NCBI GenBank assembly: GCA_024734495.1
Contig: JALMQS010000161.1
Span: forward strand, 37,835 to 101,834
DNA: 64,000 nt
Direction of reading: 5' to 3'
Source: Forficula auricularia
Taxonomy: Eukaryota; Arthropoda; Insecta; Dermaptera; Forficulidae
In this document: one piece after another, positions 44,435-55,170 of the stretch
Position numbering within the stretch: the first letter of the stretch is position 1
Layout: each line of letters starts with the position of its first letter
Translations under genes and position numbers: made by a program
Notes under the pieces: model-generated
Told to the model about the DNA's origin: nothing
What the model saw: the letters and a program-made list of their open reading frames with translations, nothing else
Database searches by the model: none

Positions 44435-44436
<2 letters not shown>

Positions 44437-45745
44437 GTTATCCTTGTTAAATTTTTCATTTTGCTTTTTAAGCATTACAAGTGACTTGGGAAAAGAATCT
44501 CCAAGTGGAGGAGGGTTTAATTTAAAAGGTAATGCAACCTGAAGTTGATTGTTATCTATTTGCTTTATGCTAGATAAGAATTGCATTTCAGCATTTGAAT
44601 TATTCACTATTTTATGATCTGGAACCGAGTCCAGTTCAACTAATTTTAATAAGTTTGAATTTAATTCGGCTAAAGAGCCTTTTAGGTGACAATTTTTTAC
44701 CTTTTTAGGGTAAGCTACCTTATGGAGGGGGTCAGCTTTGCCAAATACCACCCAACCCAACGAGGTGTTTTGTGCCACTAAATTTTGGCTGTCATTTTTC
44801 AAAATGTCACCGAGGACTAATTTAGAAAATATGTCTGCACCAATTAAAATTTCTACTCTTCCTGGTGTACCAAACAATTTGTCTGCTAGAGGGAGGCCCT
44901 GCAAGAAGGTGAATTGACTCCTTTTCAAAGGTACAGAGGGGATGGTCAGATTCAAATCTTTAACAACGTAAAAATCGGCATTAAATTCTAAAGAGTTGTC
45001 AACTACAGAATTAAAAGTTAAATTAACAAATTGACTAGCTGTGGCAAGATGCTGGTCGTTCAAACCCCTAACTGAAAGCAGTGTGGGTGAGCTTTTCAAA
45101 CCCAATAGTTTAACTGCGGCTTCGGAAATAAGAGAAATTTCACTACCGGCGTCAATAAAGGCATTGACGCATACCTGTTGACCTTGGTAATCGAAGGCTT
45201 TGATTTGGGCTCTGCTCAATAAGGTTGTAGAACCACAGACTCGAACATGTGAGACTTGTCCTTTCTTTTCAGTAGAAGTGTCCGAATTAGTAGCATTCTT
45301 GACCTCCGACTTTTGTTTCTGTTTGACTGAACCACTCTCCGAGTCCTTGTGTGAGCCATCCGTTTTGGTACTAGAAAAATGCAAAAGGGCGGAATGAGTA
45401 CGTGAACATTGGTTGCAGTTGCTTCGTCCACAAACCGAAACGGAATGTTGTGAAGAAAAGCATTTTAAACATAAATTGTTGTTTCTTATTAAAACAAACC
45501 TTTCATATGGCTTTAATGCGATAAATTTGGGACATCTACCCACCCAATGTTGGGCTTTACAAGCTATGCAGCTATTATCAGGCTCTTTAGCTTGCAAATT
45601 TAAAGTCTTGGCATTAAAGTTATTTTTGGTAAAAGTTTTATTTTTATTAACGGTTTGTGCGTGTGATTCCAGATAAGAATCTGCACGCTTTTCTATAAAT
45701 TCTAATAAAGAGTCTAAAATTGGTATTTGATCATTATCTGAAAGT
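44435..45745 (-). CDS. BEL 1 zinc knuckle and aspartic protease region
   Basis: An open frame of about 430 codons (internal ATG at 45597; the same frame extends upstream to about 45745). In order: cysteine/histidine zinc-binding text (CIACKAQHWVGRCPKF, CLKCFSSQHSVSVCG, CNQC); a low-complexity linker; then the retroelement-type aspartic protease of BEL elements with catalytic FIDAGSEISLIS at about residues 147-158 of the ATG-initiated frame. The conserved SVPLKRSQF and ILIGADIFSKLV blocks follow, and SLGWVVFGK. In a live element the protease cuts the gag-pol chain. The frame runs into the A run as a lysine string. It is preserved well enough to be translated, but a stop and a frame change separate it from gag. 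Confidence 0.85.
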
Positions 45746-45766
45746 TAAATACCAATCCTGTTGTGC

Positions 45767-46558
45767 CTAGGGATCCAATTTGGAAGACACTAACTTGACT
45801 AAAATAATGTTCCACTGATCTGTCTCTATTTTTAAATTATTTAATTGCAAAACAATTTGCTTGACAGTTGTGGTTAAATGGTGATACATTTTAGCATTTG
45901 GTGAAGTAATAACTTTCAAATCGAATAGTTCGTCTAACAAGTCGAAAACAATCTTTCGGTACTTGTAGTACTTGCTATGAATCAAATCAAGTGCAATTTG
46001 ATAATTGTCATTAGTGACTTCTAAATGTCGAATGTGATTTAGAGGTTCATCACCTAAGAAACTTTTTAAATAAATTAATTTTTGACAGGGAGAAAGCTGT
46101 GCATTTTCACCTATGGAGGCATTAAACTGATGTAAAAAAGCTGGATATCTAGTATATAATCCATTAAATTTTTCTAAATTAATTTTAGGTAGATTTATTT
46201 GTAAGCTGCTTGTATTAGAATTTTCAGAACTGCTTTGTGAGTCAGTTGACTTACTAACAGTCTGCAGCTTGTCTAAAGCATTCATCACATTGAGTTTTAG
46301 CGTTTTAAGCTGACTATTTGTTGAGGATATCTCCGGCAATATGAGATCAACCGGTTGTATATCCTGTAAGCCATGTTGGTAAATGTAATGTCTACAGTTC
46401 TTAACTTCCTCAATAATAGATTTTAATTCTTCTAGGCATTCGTTGCCTGAAGTTACAGTAATAGATTCCATATCATTTATGAAAGTTAGGCAATCCCTAC
46501 TTCCGTCTTTGGCTGAGGCCCAAATGCCTGTAATGTATTTGACTTGCTTTTGAGTCAT
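45767..46558 (-). CDS. BEL 1 gag-like N-terminal region
   Basis: A 263-codon open frame from ATG at 46558 to TAG at 45767-45769. Residues about 125-262 match the conserved gag-like domain of BEL/Pao elements: LPKINLEKFNGLYTRYPAFL, then the LSPCQKLIYLKSFLGDEPL block, IHSKYYKYRKIVFDLLDELF and the WNIILVKLVSSKLD end. The N-terminal part is charged and probably helical. Related elements read on into the zinc-knuckle region. Here the TAG, and a frame change about 25 bases further, interrupt that. Both could be mutations or assembly errors. Confidence 0.88.
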   Translation of the reverse strand: MTQKQVKYITGIWASAKDGSRDCLTFINDMESITVTSGNECLEELKSIIEEVKNCRHYIYQHGLQDIQPVDLILPEISSTNSQLKTLKLNVMNALDKLQTVSKSTDSQSSSENSNTSSLQINLPKINLEKFNGLYTRYPAFLHQFNASIGENAQLSPCQKLIYLKSFLGDEPLNHIRHLEVTNDNYQIALDLIHSKYYKYRKIVFDLLDELFDLKVITSPNAKMYHHLTTTVKQIVLQLNNLKIETDQWNIILVKLVSSKLDP

Positions 46559-47086
46559 TTTTATATAATTAAATTATTAAAATTTATTTATTTTAATATA
46601 AATTATAATAAACAAGTTTAATATTTGTTAAAATAATAAATAGTTTGGTTGATTAATACTAAATTGATTAATCTGATTTGTTTATATAAAATTGTTATAT
46701 AACTTAACTAAATGTTTATATAAAAAATTTGATTAATTATTGAATTAATTATCGTATCGAGTCACAAATGGTCGCCACTGAATGAACGTTCCACAAAATA
46801 AATAAATATAAATATTGCGTTTGATGAAAACTCTTTACATTTAAAGAATGATTCAAACTTAATGTTTGTTTACATTCCAGCTGTCAAAATATAAAATGAC
46901 ACTTTGGCAGCTGTCAATGTTTGTTTACTAACAACAGTAAAAATGTTCAACTTAAAGTTTGTTTTATTAAATAAAACGTTTGCAAAATATAAAAATTTGC
47001 TAAATAATGAAAGCTTTTTGTTAAACAAAAGTTTGTCTTGTCAAAACGATCGACAGTATGTTTTGTCCTGTCACGTGTTGCCAGTA
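46559..47086 (-). other. BEL 1 leader with candidate primer-binding sites
   Basis: 528 bases between the 5' LTR and gag. Directly after the LTR the minus strand reads TACTGGCAACACGTGACAGG, the usual position of a tRNA primer site. A second candidate, AGTGGCGACCATTTGTGA, lies at about 46762-46780 and resembles the AGTGGCGACCGTGT phrase found in the LTRs of element 2. The small plus-strand frame here is not a gene. Confidence 0.55.
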
Positions 47087-48682
47087 TGTTAGGGAGACCT
47101 CAATTGATGACTAAGTTTATACGGATTCACGGACGAACGGCTAATCCCTACATAAGCGGTATAAAATAAATGCGAACGCGTATTCCTTAATTATCGGTCT
47201 ACCTTGGGAAAACACGAATATCCAAGATTGAGGGATTCGTTACCATAGACGTGTTTTTATAACCCTGTCCGGTACTAAAAAGGTACTTGATTGCAGATTC
47301 GAATAGTTAAAAGATATATTAGCAAAAAACTTTCATAGATTATTATTAAAAAATAAATGTAAGGAATATTTTGTGGAAAGTTAAATTCAGAAAATAATGA
47401 TTAATAATTTTTTAATTAAAATAATGAAATTATATTTTAATTAACAAAGAGTATTTATTATTTAAACAATAATGAGTAAAGTATTATAAATTCTTTATAA
47501 CAAAGAGTGCAATTTGAATTAAATAATAATTGTTTTAATACATATATTATAATCAGTACTTATCTTAAAAATAAGATGAATAAATTTCCTCTGTCAATTA
47601 TTGAGGTAAATTGGTAAACAGATATCAATTCAATACAGATGCTTCTTCATCACAAAAGCCAATATCTAGATGATCTCGACAGAACAGGTGGTTTAAGGTA
47701 TGATCACAGCAGAGATGTTTTGAAGAGAGTGATGGCAGGAGAGGGGTAAGAAATTCCCCTGGCTTCCCTTGTCCTTGAGCATACGTCACAGATCAAGATG
47801 GCGTCGGTAGTAATGAAGTTAATTATTTTTCTTGTTAAATAAAGAAAATATACAAGAATTTCAAAATTTCTAAGTTTAGAATGAAATTTCTTGTAAAAGG
47901 TGACTATATGATCAGTTGAAGCTTGTTCCAGTTGAAGCTCAGGGAATAAAATTATTTCCCTGGCTAACAAAAAATATATTTGGGCATTTCCAACTTCGTA
48001 AAGATCTACAGCCGACTTATAAAAAGCCAATGGCCATTTTACGGAATTCCACAATTAAATATAAAAAGAACCAATACAAATGGCCTTTAAACACATATAA
48101 AATAAAACTGGGAACAAGTAAATGGCTTCGGCGAGGAGGCAGTCCCCCAAGTAGGGCTTGCTCCTATAATGCCGAACCAGCTAGTTCGAGAACATGATCA
48201 AGAGTGACAAGGCTCTCTAGTGAGAGACCGAACGGTTAGAAAAAGGAATGGGAAAGCGAGTTATGTTATCTCAATTGTGATTGGTTGAGGGTTAATCTTT
48301 CAACCAATAAGAATTAATCTTTCTGTTCAAGTCGGTGAGAGGTTTACTGGCCAGGTGAGTGTGATCATCTATTTACAAGTTTATTTTGACCTTGAATTGA
48401 AATTAGAGCTATCTTTTCAATATATTTAGACAATGTCGTTGATAAATTCAAATATTTTAAAATTATTTGGCAATGAAAGCTGATGCTTTTATTATTGAAC
48501 TTTTAAACCTATGTATAAAAATATCAAATTTAAAGTAAATATACTCTTTAAATGAATTATCTTCAGTTAATGAAGAAAATATAAACTTATTATGTAATAA
48601 ATGATTGCTTTTATAAAATCAAAGTACCTTTTTTAAATATTCAAAGAGTTAAAAAATTAAAAATAAAATAATATAATAAAAA
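47087..48682 (-). repeat. BEL element 1, 5' LTR (outer end lost)
   Basis: About 1596 bases matching the 3' LTR, ending inward at CTCCCTAACA. At 48682 the match stops about 33 bases short of the TG terminus seen in the other LTR and unrelated sequence begins. A deletion or recombination has removed the outer end together with the target duplication. Confidence 0.82.
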
Positions 48683-48828
48683 CACCTTAAATTAATTTTT
48701 TTGAAGAAAATTGTTAAAAATTCTCAATACACATCCTTTCGTAGGACAATTAATTCTCTTATGAGATCACTAATCCTCTTCAATAGGAATACGGTCACAT
48801 TGTTGGAAATCTTTCAAGAAGTATCTAA
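48683..48828. other. Unrecognised spacer
   Basis: Sequence joined to the broken LTR end. It does not continue the LINE A tail found on the other side of the element. Confidence 0.4.
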
Positions 48829-49139
48829 AAGAGACAAATTTAGCTGAGCAAAATTTTTTAATACATGCTGAACACAGGATTTCATTACAAAAATTACGAA
48901 CAAATAATATGAAATTTGTTGACGAATGGTAGAATTTCAATATTTAAATTTAAAATTGTTGCCGAAAGTAGGAGAATTTATACCTGGTGAGTTTTTTTAT
49001 CTTGAGACAGCCTTATAACTCAAAAACAGTGCATTATATGAAAAATAGTTTCAATAAAAGTTTGCTTTATATCAGGGGCAAAATTTAACTACGATATTGT
49101 TTGTTGACGTAGAACAAAGCTTATCTATCTGTTTAAACT
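48829..49139 (+). repeat. Direct repeat D, copy 1
   Basis: About 310 bases that recur almost unchanged at 63683-64000, starting AGAGACAAATTTAGCTGAGC and running past ACAGTGCATTATATGAAAAA to TATCTATCTGTTTAAAC. It may continue beyond the window in the second copy. It is non-coding as far as I can see. Confidence 0.9.
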
Positions 49140-51009
49140 GAAAAAATCTTTTGTATTTCTGCAGGATGACAACGTCTTACTAAATTTTTCATAAAAAAGA
49201 CATTCCGTTGAATTGATAACCTCTTCCTTTTTTGATCTGTTAAAAATTATAGAAACAGTAAGGACGCGTTTGAATCTGATTTTTTTGAGCAATTTTGGTG
49301 TAAAAAAGCAATTTCATAGAATAAAATTTTCTGCTTTACTGATAATTAAAAGTCTAGGAATCGATTAAAGTAATTGATAATATGGCGGTAGTTATAAGGC
49401 AAAATATCATTTGAAGAATTCAAGAACTTTACAGAAGATAAGCTCAAAAATCTATGAATTATTTAGTGAAAATTACTATGTTTTCAATAATAACTATAAC
49501 ACAGTTGATTAATGTTACTTTTGAATTTATAATTATCTATTTATGTTAAACGTTTCGACTGAAAATTATTTTTAGATTGATACAATTTAAATTTTAACCT
49601 TGTGATTCCTGCTAATAATAACGATATATCAAAAATTGGTCCTAATTCAAAAAAAGGTTTGCAACCCTTGATCTATGGAATAATCTATTGAATTTCTGCA
49701 GAGTGACAACATGAAAATAATTTTGAGATTAGAGTCTTATTAGTAGTATTAATAAAGTTATTTAATAATAAATAAATAATTAGAAAGCATAGTGCCCCGT
49801 TTGGTGTCTGGAAAAATGAAACGTTTGTTCACGTGTCTTAAGATAAAGAGCCAAATAAATTGTGAGCAAGGAAACCAAAATGGATTATACCAATCTCAAA
49901 TGTGACTGTTCAATACTGCTTCCAAAATTTAAGTATTGGGTTCGAGCCTTGAGTAATACTCCAGGACACGAAAGAAATTCAAGTTAAAGAGAGAGACTGC
50001 TTTTTTGAGAATGTATCGTTTCTGTCTCCAGGTGAAGACTGAGAATGAAAATCTAAATTCTGTGCTTTTATTAAATACCGTATCCTCTCAGGATGGGCGT
50101 GGAGGGGTTGTTGTTCTAACTGGCCTATCAGGTTAACGAATGGAAGGGGAATCGGGGTGATAACTGCAAATGTTTTTCCTACTAAGATTTATGCCAAAAA
50201 AGCCCCTAAAAAACCAAAATTAGACCAATTTAAAAAAAAAATCATTAGAGCCGTTTTGCAGAACCGATTCTATATTTCGAGCTGAAATTTGGTAAACTTT
50301 TGAGAACGTATATAGTCAGATGGTGAGCCAAATGAATAATGACCCAAGAAAATCAAAAAATTGTTTCTAAATACCAGATCCCCCACTCCTATAACTAGAC
50401 TATTATTACCATGGTGGCCAACACCAAATTTGTATTTTAAATATTTTGACAAATATATGCAAAAAATCAACTAAGTACGCCGTTTTAGCTTTAAAAGTAG
50501 AATTAAAATTAGAAAATAAATATTTATTGAATAATATAAAACCCAAAATTGGTTCTATGCCTGCAAGTCTCGTACCAACTGAACTATTGTTCCCCTAAGA
50601 GGGTGCGTTCCTTTTGAATTCACGATTTACCAAAGGGTTTAAACATATTTCAAAAGAGATTACAAAAAATAATTTTAAACGCTCTTTTACAAATTAACGT
50701 ACAATTAAAAGTAGAAAATATATATTTAGGAGTATTTGAAATAAATTACAAAACTATTGAATAAAAACAAAATAAATAAATAAAATCAAAGACATCTAAT
50801 TTTTACTAATATTAATGATATAATATTAAAATTCTACTTAAACCCAATTTGGGCAAAAGTGAAGATTAAAAATAAAAAAATACTTAATTAAACAAATAGT
50901 GTCTATCAAAACTATTAAGAAGGAAAAATCAAAAAAAAAAAAAAACCATTAACTTTAGGAAAATAATTTTGAGATTAATGTAGTATTAGTCATAGTAAAG
51001 AGTTATGTT
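49140..51009. other. Gene-free AT-rich stretch
   Basis: 1.9 kb with only short frames. At 50270-50320 and 50455-50530 there are phrases of the type TGAAATTTGGTAAACTT, shared with the repeat at 51780 and 55100. No gene or complete element is recognised. Confidence 0.45.
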
Positions 51010-51760
51010 TTATAAAAATTTTTAAGAAAAAAATAAAAACCGACTTCAAAAAATTAAGTGCAACAAATATAAAAATACACTAAAAGGTATAAAATAATTA
51101 TTATCTTATTTAGTTACAACTAAACGACGAAATATTAACACGAAATTACTTTTTAAAGTCGGTGCCAAACAAACTATACCTATAAGCGAGCGTACCCGCC
51201 AAACGTACTAAGTAAGATCCGTCGAGTGCGATTCATAAAAGGTATATGTTTGGCACCGACTTCAAAAAGTAATTTCGTGTTAATATTTCGTCGTTTAGTT
51301 GTAACTAAATAAGATAATAATTATTTTATACCTTTTAGTGTATTTTATTTGTTGCATTTAATTTTTTGAAGTCGGTTTTTATTTTTTCTTAAAAATTATT
51401 TTATTTTTCTCTTTTTAGTGATGTTATTAATAGTGATCATATCATCAGAACTTGATCAAATTAATATGGCACCATCCCCAAGACACCCCCTATCGGATAA
51501 AAAAAGAACCATCGAAATCGGTTCATAAACAAAGAGGTTAGGTCTAAACAAACCTAATAAAAAAGGTCTAATACCTATGAAAAAAAACGAAAAAAAATGG
51601 GACCAATCGGAAGCTAGACTGGACCCAATGCAAAAAAAATTTTCAAAATCGGTTGAGAATTCTCTGAGATATGAGGTAACATAGGCACAAAAAAAAAAAA
51701 AAAAAAATTCAATCGAATAGAGAACCTCCTCCTTTTTTGAAGTCGGTTAAAAACTAATAA
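51010..51760 (-). repeat. Composite repeat C, copy 2
   Basis: Inverted relative to copy 1 (17790-18755). The foldback lies at 51025-51395, with arms of about 150 bases and a centre containing CCAAACGTACTAAGTAAG. Then comes the block ending at AACCTCCTCCTTTTTTGAAG (51725-51745). Copy 2 is shorter, lacking about 200 bases present in copy 1 between block and foldback. Confidence 0.78.
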
Positions 51761-52545
51761 GGGTGTAAAATTAGAAAAACTAAACTCTACAAATTTTAAG
51801 CTAATGAGCTGAAATTTCGTAAACTTCATTGTATTTAGGTATAAAATAAACATTTGTACTATATTCAACTTTATAGCTAAAAAAAAATATCGTTAAATAA
51901 ATTACAAAATCATTAAACAGTCGAACAAAATTTGAAAATATATATATATATATATATATATGTTAACATTTAAATGAAAGCGAAAGTTAAAACTTTTATC
52001 CGGTCACTGCCCTATTTTGGTGCACTTGGGACCAGACTCGTTTTGATAGTGAACCAAGAGTTGAAAAAAAGATACAGGACCCAGCCGGGTATGATCCGAC
52101 ATCTTCTGCGTTAAGCCCGCAAAAAAAAATTCAATCGAATAGAGAACCTCCTCCTTTTTGGAAGTCGGTTAAAAACTAATAAGGGTGTAAAAATTAGAAA
52201 AACTAAACTCTACAAATTTTGGTTAATGAGCTGAAATTTCGTAAACTTCATTGTATTTAGGTATAAAATAAACATTTGTACTATATTCAACTTTATAGCT
52301 AAAAAAAATATCAATGTTAAATAAATTACAAAATCATTAAACAGTCGAACAAAATTTTGAAAATATATATATATATATATATATATGTTAACATTTAAAT
52401 TGAAAGCGAAAGTTAAAACTTTATCCGGTCAATTGCACTATTTTGCGCACTTGGGACCAGACTCGTTTTGATAGTGAAAACCAAGAGTTGAAAAAAAAGA
52501 TACAGACCCAGCCGGGTATGATCCGACATCTTCTGCAAGCTAAGC
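51705..52545 (+). repeat. Tandem duplication, period about 420 bp
   Basis: Two units begin at about 51709 and 52129 with TTCAATCGAATAGAGAACCT. Each contains the end of composite repeat C, AATAAGGGTGTAAAA, an AT microsatellite, GTTAACATTTAAAT, and GGACCAGACTCGTTTTGATA, and ends near CCCAGCCGGGTATGATCCGA. Differences are mostly short indels, so the duplication is recent. Confidence 0.88.
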
Positions 52546-52668
52546 CCGCAAATGCCTTCTCCATTTAGTCGATTGATCCCCTGACTAGATCCTATAATCA
52601 AATCTTATATATATTCAACTCTCTAGTTCAATCGCGTTTTTCTTCTATTTTCCTAATAGTATGGTTGT

Positions 52669-52864
52669 TATAAATTTACTACAATTCTCATCTGTCTGAT
52701 TCTTTGGGGAATCGAAACAGATGAATAAAAGTTTTAACTTTCGCTTTCATTTAAATGTTAACATTTAAACATTCTAAATAAAATTTATTATTGAGAAACT
52801 GAACAAAATTCATCTGTTTCGATTCCCCAAAGAATCAGACAGATGAGAATTGTAGTAAATTATG
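52669..52864. repeat. Hairpin with 55-bp arms
   Basis: Arms (52669-52724 and 52810-52864) are perfect or nearly so: ACAATTCTCATCTGTCTGAT, then TTTGGGGAATCGAAACAGAT. The loop includes, inverted, the TTTAAATGAAAGCGAAAGTT phrase of the tandem units just upstream. Confidence 0.82.
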
Positions 52865-52911
52865 TATAAACACTAGGTGGGACCTAAGGTCCTATGTTTG
52901 TATACTTTGTT

Positions 52912-52940
52912 AAATAAATAAATAAATAAATAAATATCAC
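52912..52940. repeat. AAAT microsatellite
   Basis: About six AAAT/TAAA units at the end of a repeat tail. Confidence 0.7.
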
Positions 52941-53280
52941 CGTGACCTCCCAAAATCTGCTGCCCTGTGCGTGGGCGCCGAGAGCACTTAGTGTAAATCC
53001 AGGTCTGAGTATATTCTCATTGTCTTAAACTCGCAAATTCTTGGTGCCTAAGGGAAGATAATTTTTTTTGACATGCACATTTTTCCTTCTTTAGTTTTCT
53101 TGATTTTTAAACCAAAAAATTAATCTCATAGCATAAATATAGTTATTGAGATTTTGACTCGATTTTTCTAGGGGAGGCAAGGAGGGGCAATGCCCACCTT
53201 GCCCCCACCCCCTTAACTACGCCCATGCTCAAATGTCAAAAGTGTACATAGAAACAAAATTACATACTAGAGAAAAAAAA
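52941..53280. other. Gene-free spacer with one transposon end
   Basis: At 53165-53230 the minus strand reads CATGGGCGTAGTTAAGGGGG then a G-rich run, a form of transposon end also seen near 17470-17520. No partner end is found. Confidence 0.4.
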
Positions 53281-53289
53281 CAATTATTT

Positions 53290-53320
53290 TAGTTTTATTA
53301 TAAAGATTTTATTTATCATA
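53290..53320 (-). terminator. Candidate polyadenylation signals
   Basis: Two AATAAA hexamers on the minus strand (TTTATT on the plus strand, near 53294 and 53308) lie about 180-200 bases past the stop codon of the LRR-like gene. This is a plausible 3' UTR end; AATAAA is common by chance in such AT-rich DNA. Confidence 0.35.
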
Positions 53321-53500
53321 AATGGATTACAAAAGAATGAATAAAGTGAAGTGAACTCAATAGTAATTACAATAGAAATAAATTATTTAGTAAGGTGACC
53401 CCCCTCAGTCCTCTGGAGAAAATACTCCTTTGGATACAAGCGATTTTGAAGTCATCCTATTAGCTGAATATAAATTGATCGATTTTATATTTTATCCACC

Positions 53501-54502
53501 TTATATATAGAAGATATCATCATTAATTACTAATTGACTCAATTCGCGGCATATCTTTTTAAAAATGTCTGGGTCAAGTTCAATTTCGTCAAGGTCAAAG
53601 GTAAATAAGCTCAAATATTTAATTTGATTTCCGATTTGCTTTAGTAAGCTAATGAGTTCACTAACAGAATCCAGACGATCAAGTACTAATACTATTTCCG
53701 TGAGTAATCGAAACTTACACAGATTTTCAATAACTTTTGTTTCTGGATGCCAAAGAGATATCTTTTTTGCATTTGGACAAAATTTCGAAAAACATTCTAA
53801 ACATTGTAAGCTTGTAAATTGATCTTTAAATTCGGTTAGATTAGATAATTTTTTGACAATTTCATTATCGTCATCCACAATGGGTAACAGCACACTTAAT
53901 GGTTGATACATCCCTAAACTTTTCAAATTGGGTAAAAGTTTCAAGAGTCTGCTACATTCTGACGAATTTAAATTATATGCATCGAAATATTGGATTTTTA
54001 GTAGTCCAATTTTAACATCCTCATCATGCCGGTTAAAATCCTCTTCCAGTAAAAGATCACGGATTGCACAATTCTCGTAATCACATTTCACCAGTAGGGA
54101 TTTCAACTGTGTGGTTTGTTTAAGAAATGTTTTGAAATTCTTTTTGATCTCACATAAGATTCTTAACCTTCTTAAATCTACGGTTTCGATATTCGGACTG
54201 TATCGCGGTATTATTTCCAATATCGATTTGATAGTATCTACATCAAATATATTTGCTTCAAAGGCAATCAATTTTGTCCTCTCGTCAAGGAAAATAGGAA
54301 GACATTTCATTCGGATGTCTTCACTAAGGTCTTCTTCATTCGAGAGGAACCTCTGCAGCAATTTGTATTTCTGCACACAAGGTATAGAATTTACAATTTT
54401 CCTCTTCCCATCCAGTCCAGCGTTTTCTTCCAGCCCCTTCAGTAGAATTAGGAACAGCCGGTCCATATCCCCATCGTTTAATCTTTTTCTTTGAAAAGAC
54501 AT
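53501..54502 (-). CDS. LRR/F-box-like leucine-rich protein, probable host gene
   Basis: An intact frame of 333 codons starting MSFQRKRLNDGDMDRLFLIL. The first 30 or so residues suit an F-box-like or other helical N-terminus but do not match one clearly. From about residue 90, hydrophobic segments recur at intervals typical of irregular leucine-rich repeats: IETVDLRRLRILCEI, LKSLLVKC, LLKLLPNLKSLGMY, LQCLECFSKFCPNAKKISLW, LTEIVLVLD, IKYLSLFTFDLDEIEL. Such proteins usually act as recognition subunits, for example in ubiquitin ligases; that role is only an inference. An in-frame ATG at 54541 would add 13 residues, but the ATG at 54502 has A at -3 and is preceded by TTCTATGTTTCAG, which looks like a 3' splice site. 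An upstream exon is therefore possible. No transposon motif is seen. Confidence 0.65.
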   Translation of the reverse strand: MSFQRKRLNDGDMDRLFLILLKGLEENAGLDGKRKIVNSIPCVQKYKLLQRFLSNEEDLSEDIRMKCLPIFLDERTKLIAFEANIFDVDTIKSILEIIPRYSPNIETVDLRRLRILCEIKKNFKTFLKQTTQLKSLLVKCDYENCAIRDLLLEEDFNRHDEDVKIGLLKIQYFDAYNLNSSECSRLLKLLPNLKSLGMYQPLSVLLPIVDDDNEIVKKLSNLTEFKDQFTSLQCLECFSKFCPNAKKISLWHPETKVIENLCKFRLLTEIVLVLDRLDSVSELISLLKQIGNQIKYLSLFTFDLDEIELDPDIFKKICRELSQLVINDDIFYI

Positions 54503-55170
54503 TGTGAGATCTCTGAAACATAGAACAAGGTCCCCATACAAAGACTAATTATTTATTATTTTCAATTTTATATAGTAATTAAATTGATGTGGCCACCCAC
54601 ATGCCTTTACTACCTGTATGCACCTGGCCTCTATCTTATATTTAATATTTATTTTCTAATCATTTATAACAGACTCCATCCCATTTAATTATGTGACTAT
54701 TCTACTCGTAATCTAAGCATTCTATGAATTTTGATTGTAAATTTTATTATTTTAAATTATTTTTAAATACTCCTCCACCCCCCACTTTTGGGTCACATAG
54801 TGAGTCATTTTTATAAGGATGCAAATGTGAAATTTTGTAGAAATCGATCAAAGGATCAATGATAGATATGTTTTTTTTAAACCCTCCCTTCAATTTCGAA
54901 CCCGAAAAAAAATGAATCATTTTTTTTAATTTTAGCTAAAAATTATGTTTTATTATATAAAATACGAATTAATAAAAAAAAATCAAAAAAAAACACTTAT
55001 AATATACGATTATAATTTTTGACTATAAATTAAAAAAAAAACCTCACTGAATGTATCAATAAATAATAATCGTTGTGTAAAATCAGAAAAAATGAGCTGA
55101 AGTTTGGTAAACTAACTTGTATTTGAAAGATATACACATTTGTATACTAAATTTCAACTATATAGATGAT
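54503..55170. other. Upstream region of the LRR-like gene, with old repeats
   Basis: Contains remnants of repeat W (GATGTGGCCACCCACATG at about 54587; CCCACTTTTGGGTCACA at about 54780) and, at 55085-55170, a copy of the GAGCTGAA(G/A)TTTGGTAAAC repeat into which BEL 2 inserted. No clear promoter is visible. Confidence 0.45.

Larger units (their letters stand above)
41977..48682 (-). mobile_element. BEL/Pao LTR retrotransposon 1, non-autonomous
   Basis: Minus-strand element: 5' LTR (47087-48682), leader, gag, protease, truncated integrase, 3' LTR (41977-43603). The internal region is only about 3.5 kb, against roughly 5.5 kb in element 2. Reverse transcriptase, RNase H and most of integrase are gone, replaced by a 29-base A run (T run on the plus strand, 44406-44434). 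It could move only if another BEL element supplied those enzymes. Target duplications are not visible. Confidence 0.93.

Noticed and set aside
52670..52735. Another hammerhead ribozyme (CTGATTC, hairpin, CGAAACAG)
   Set aside because: The first block is CTGATTC rather than CTGANGA, and no GUC-type cleavage triplet follows in position.
54111..54494. 127-codon plus-strand frame
   Set aside because: It is antisense to the LRR-like gene and has no recognisable domain.
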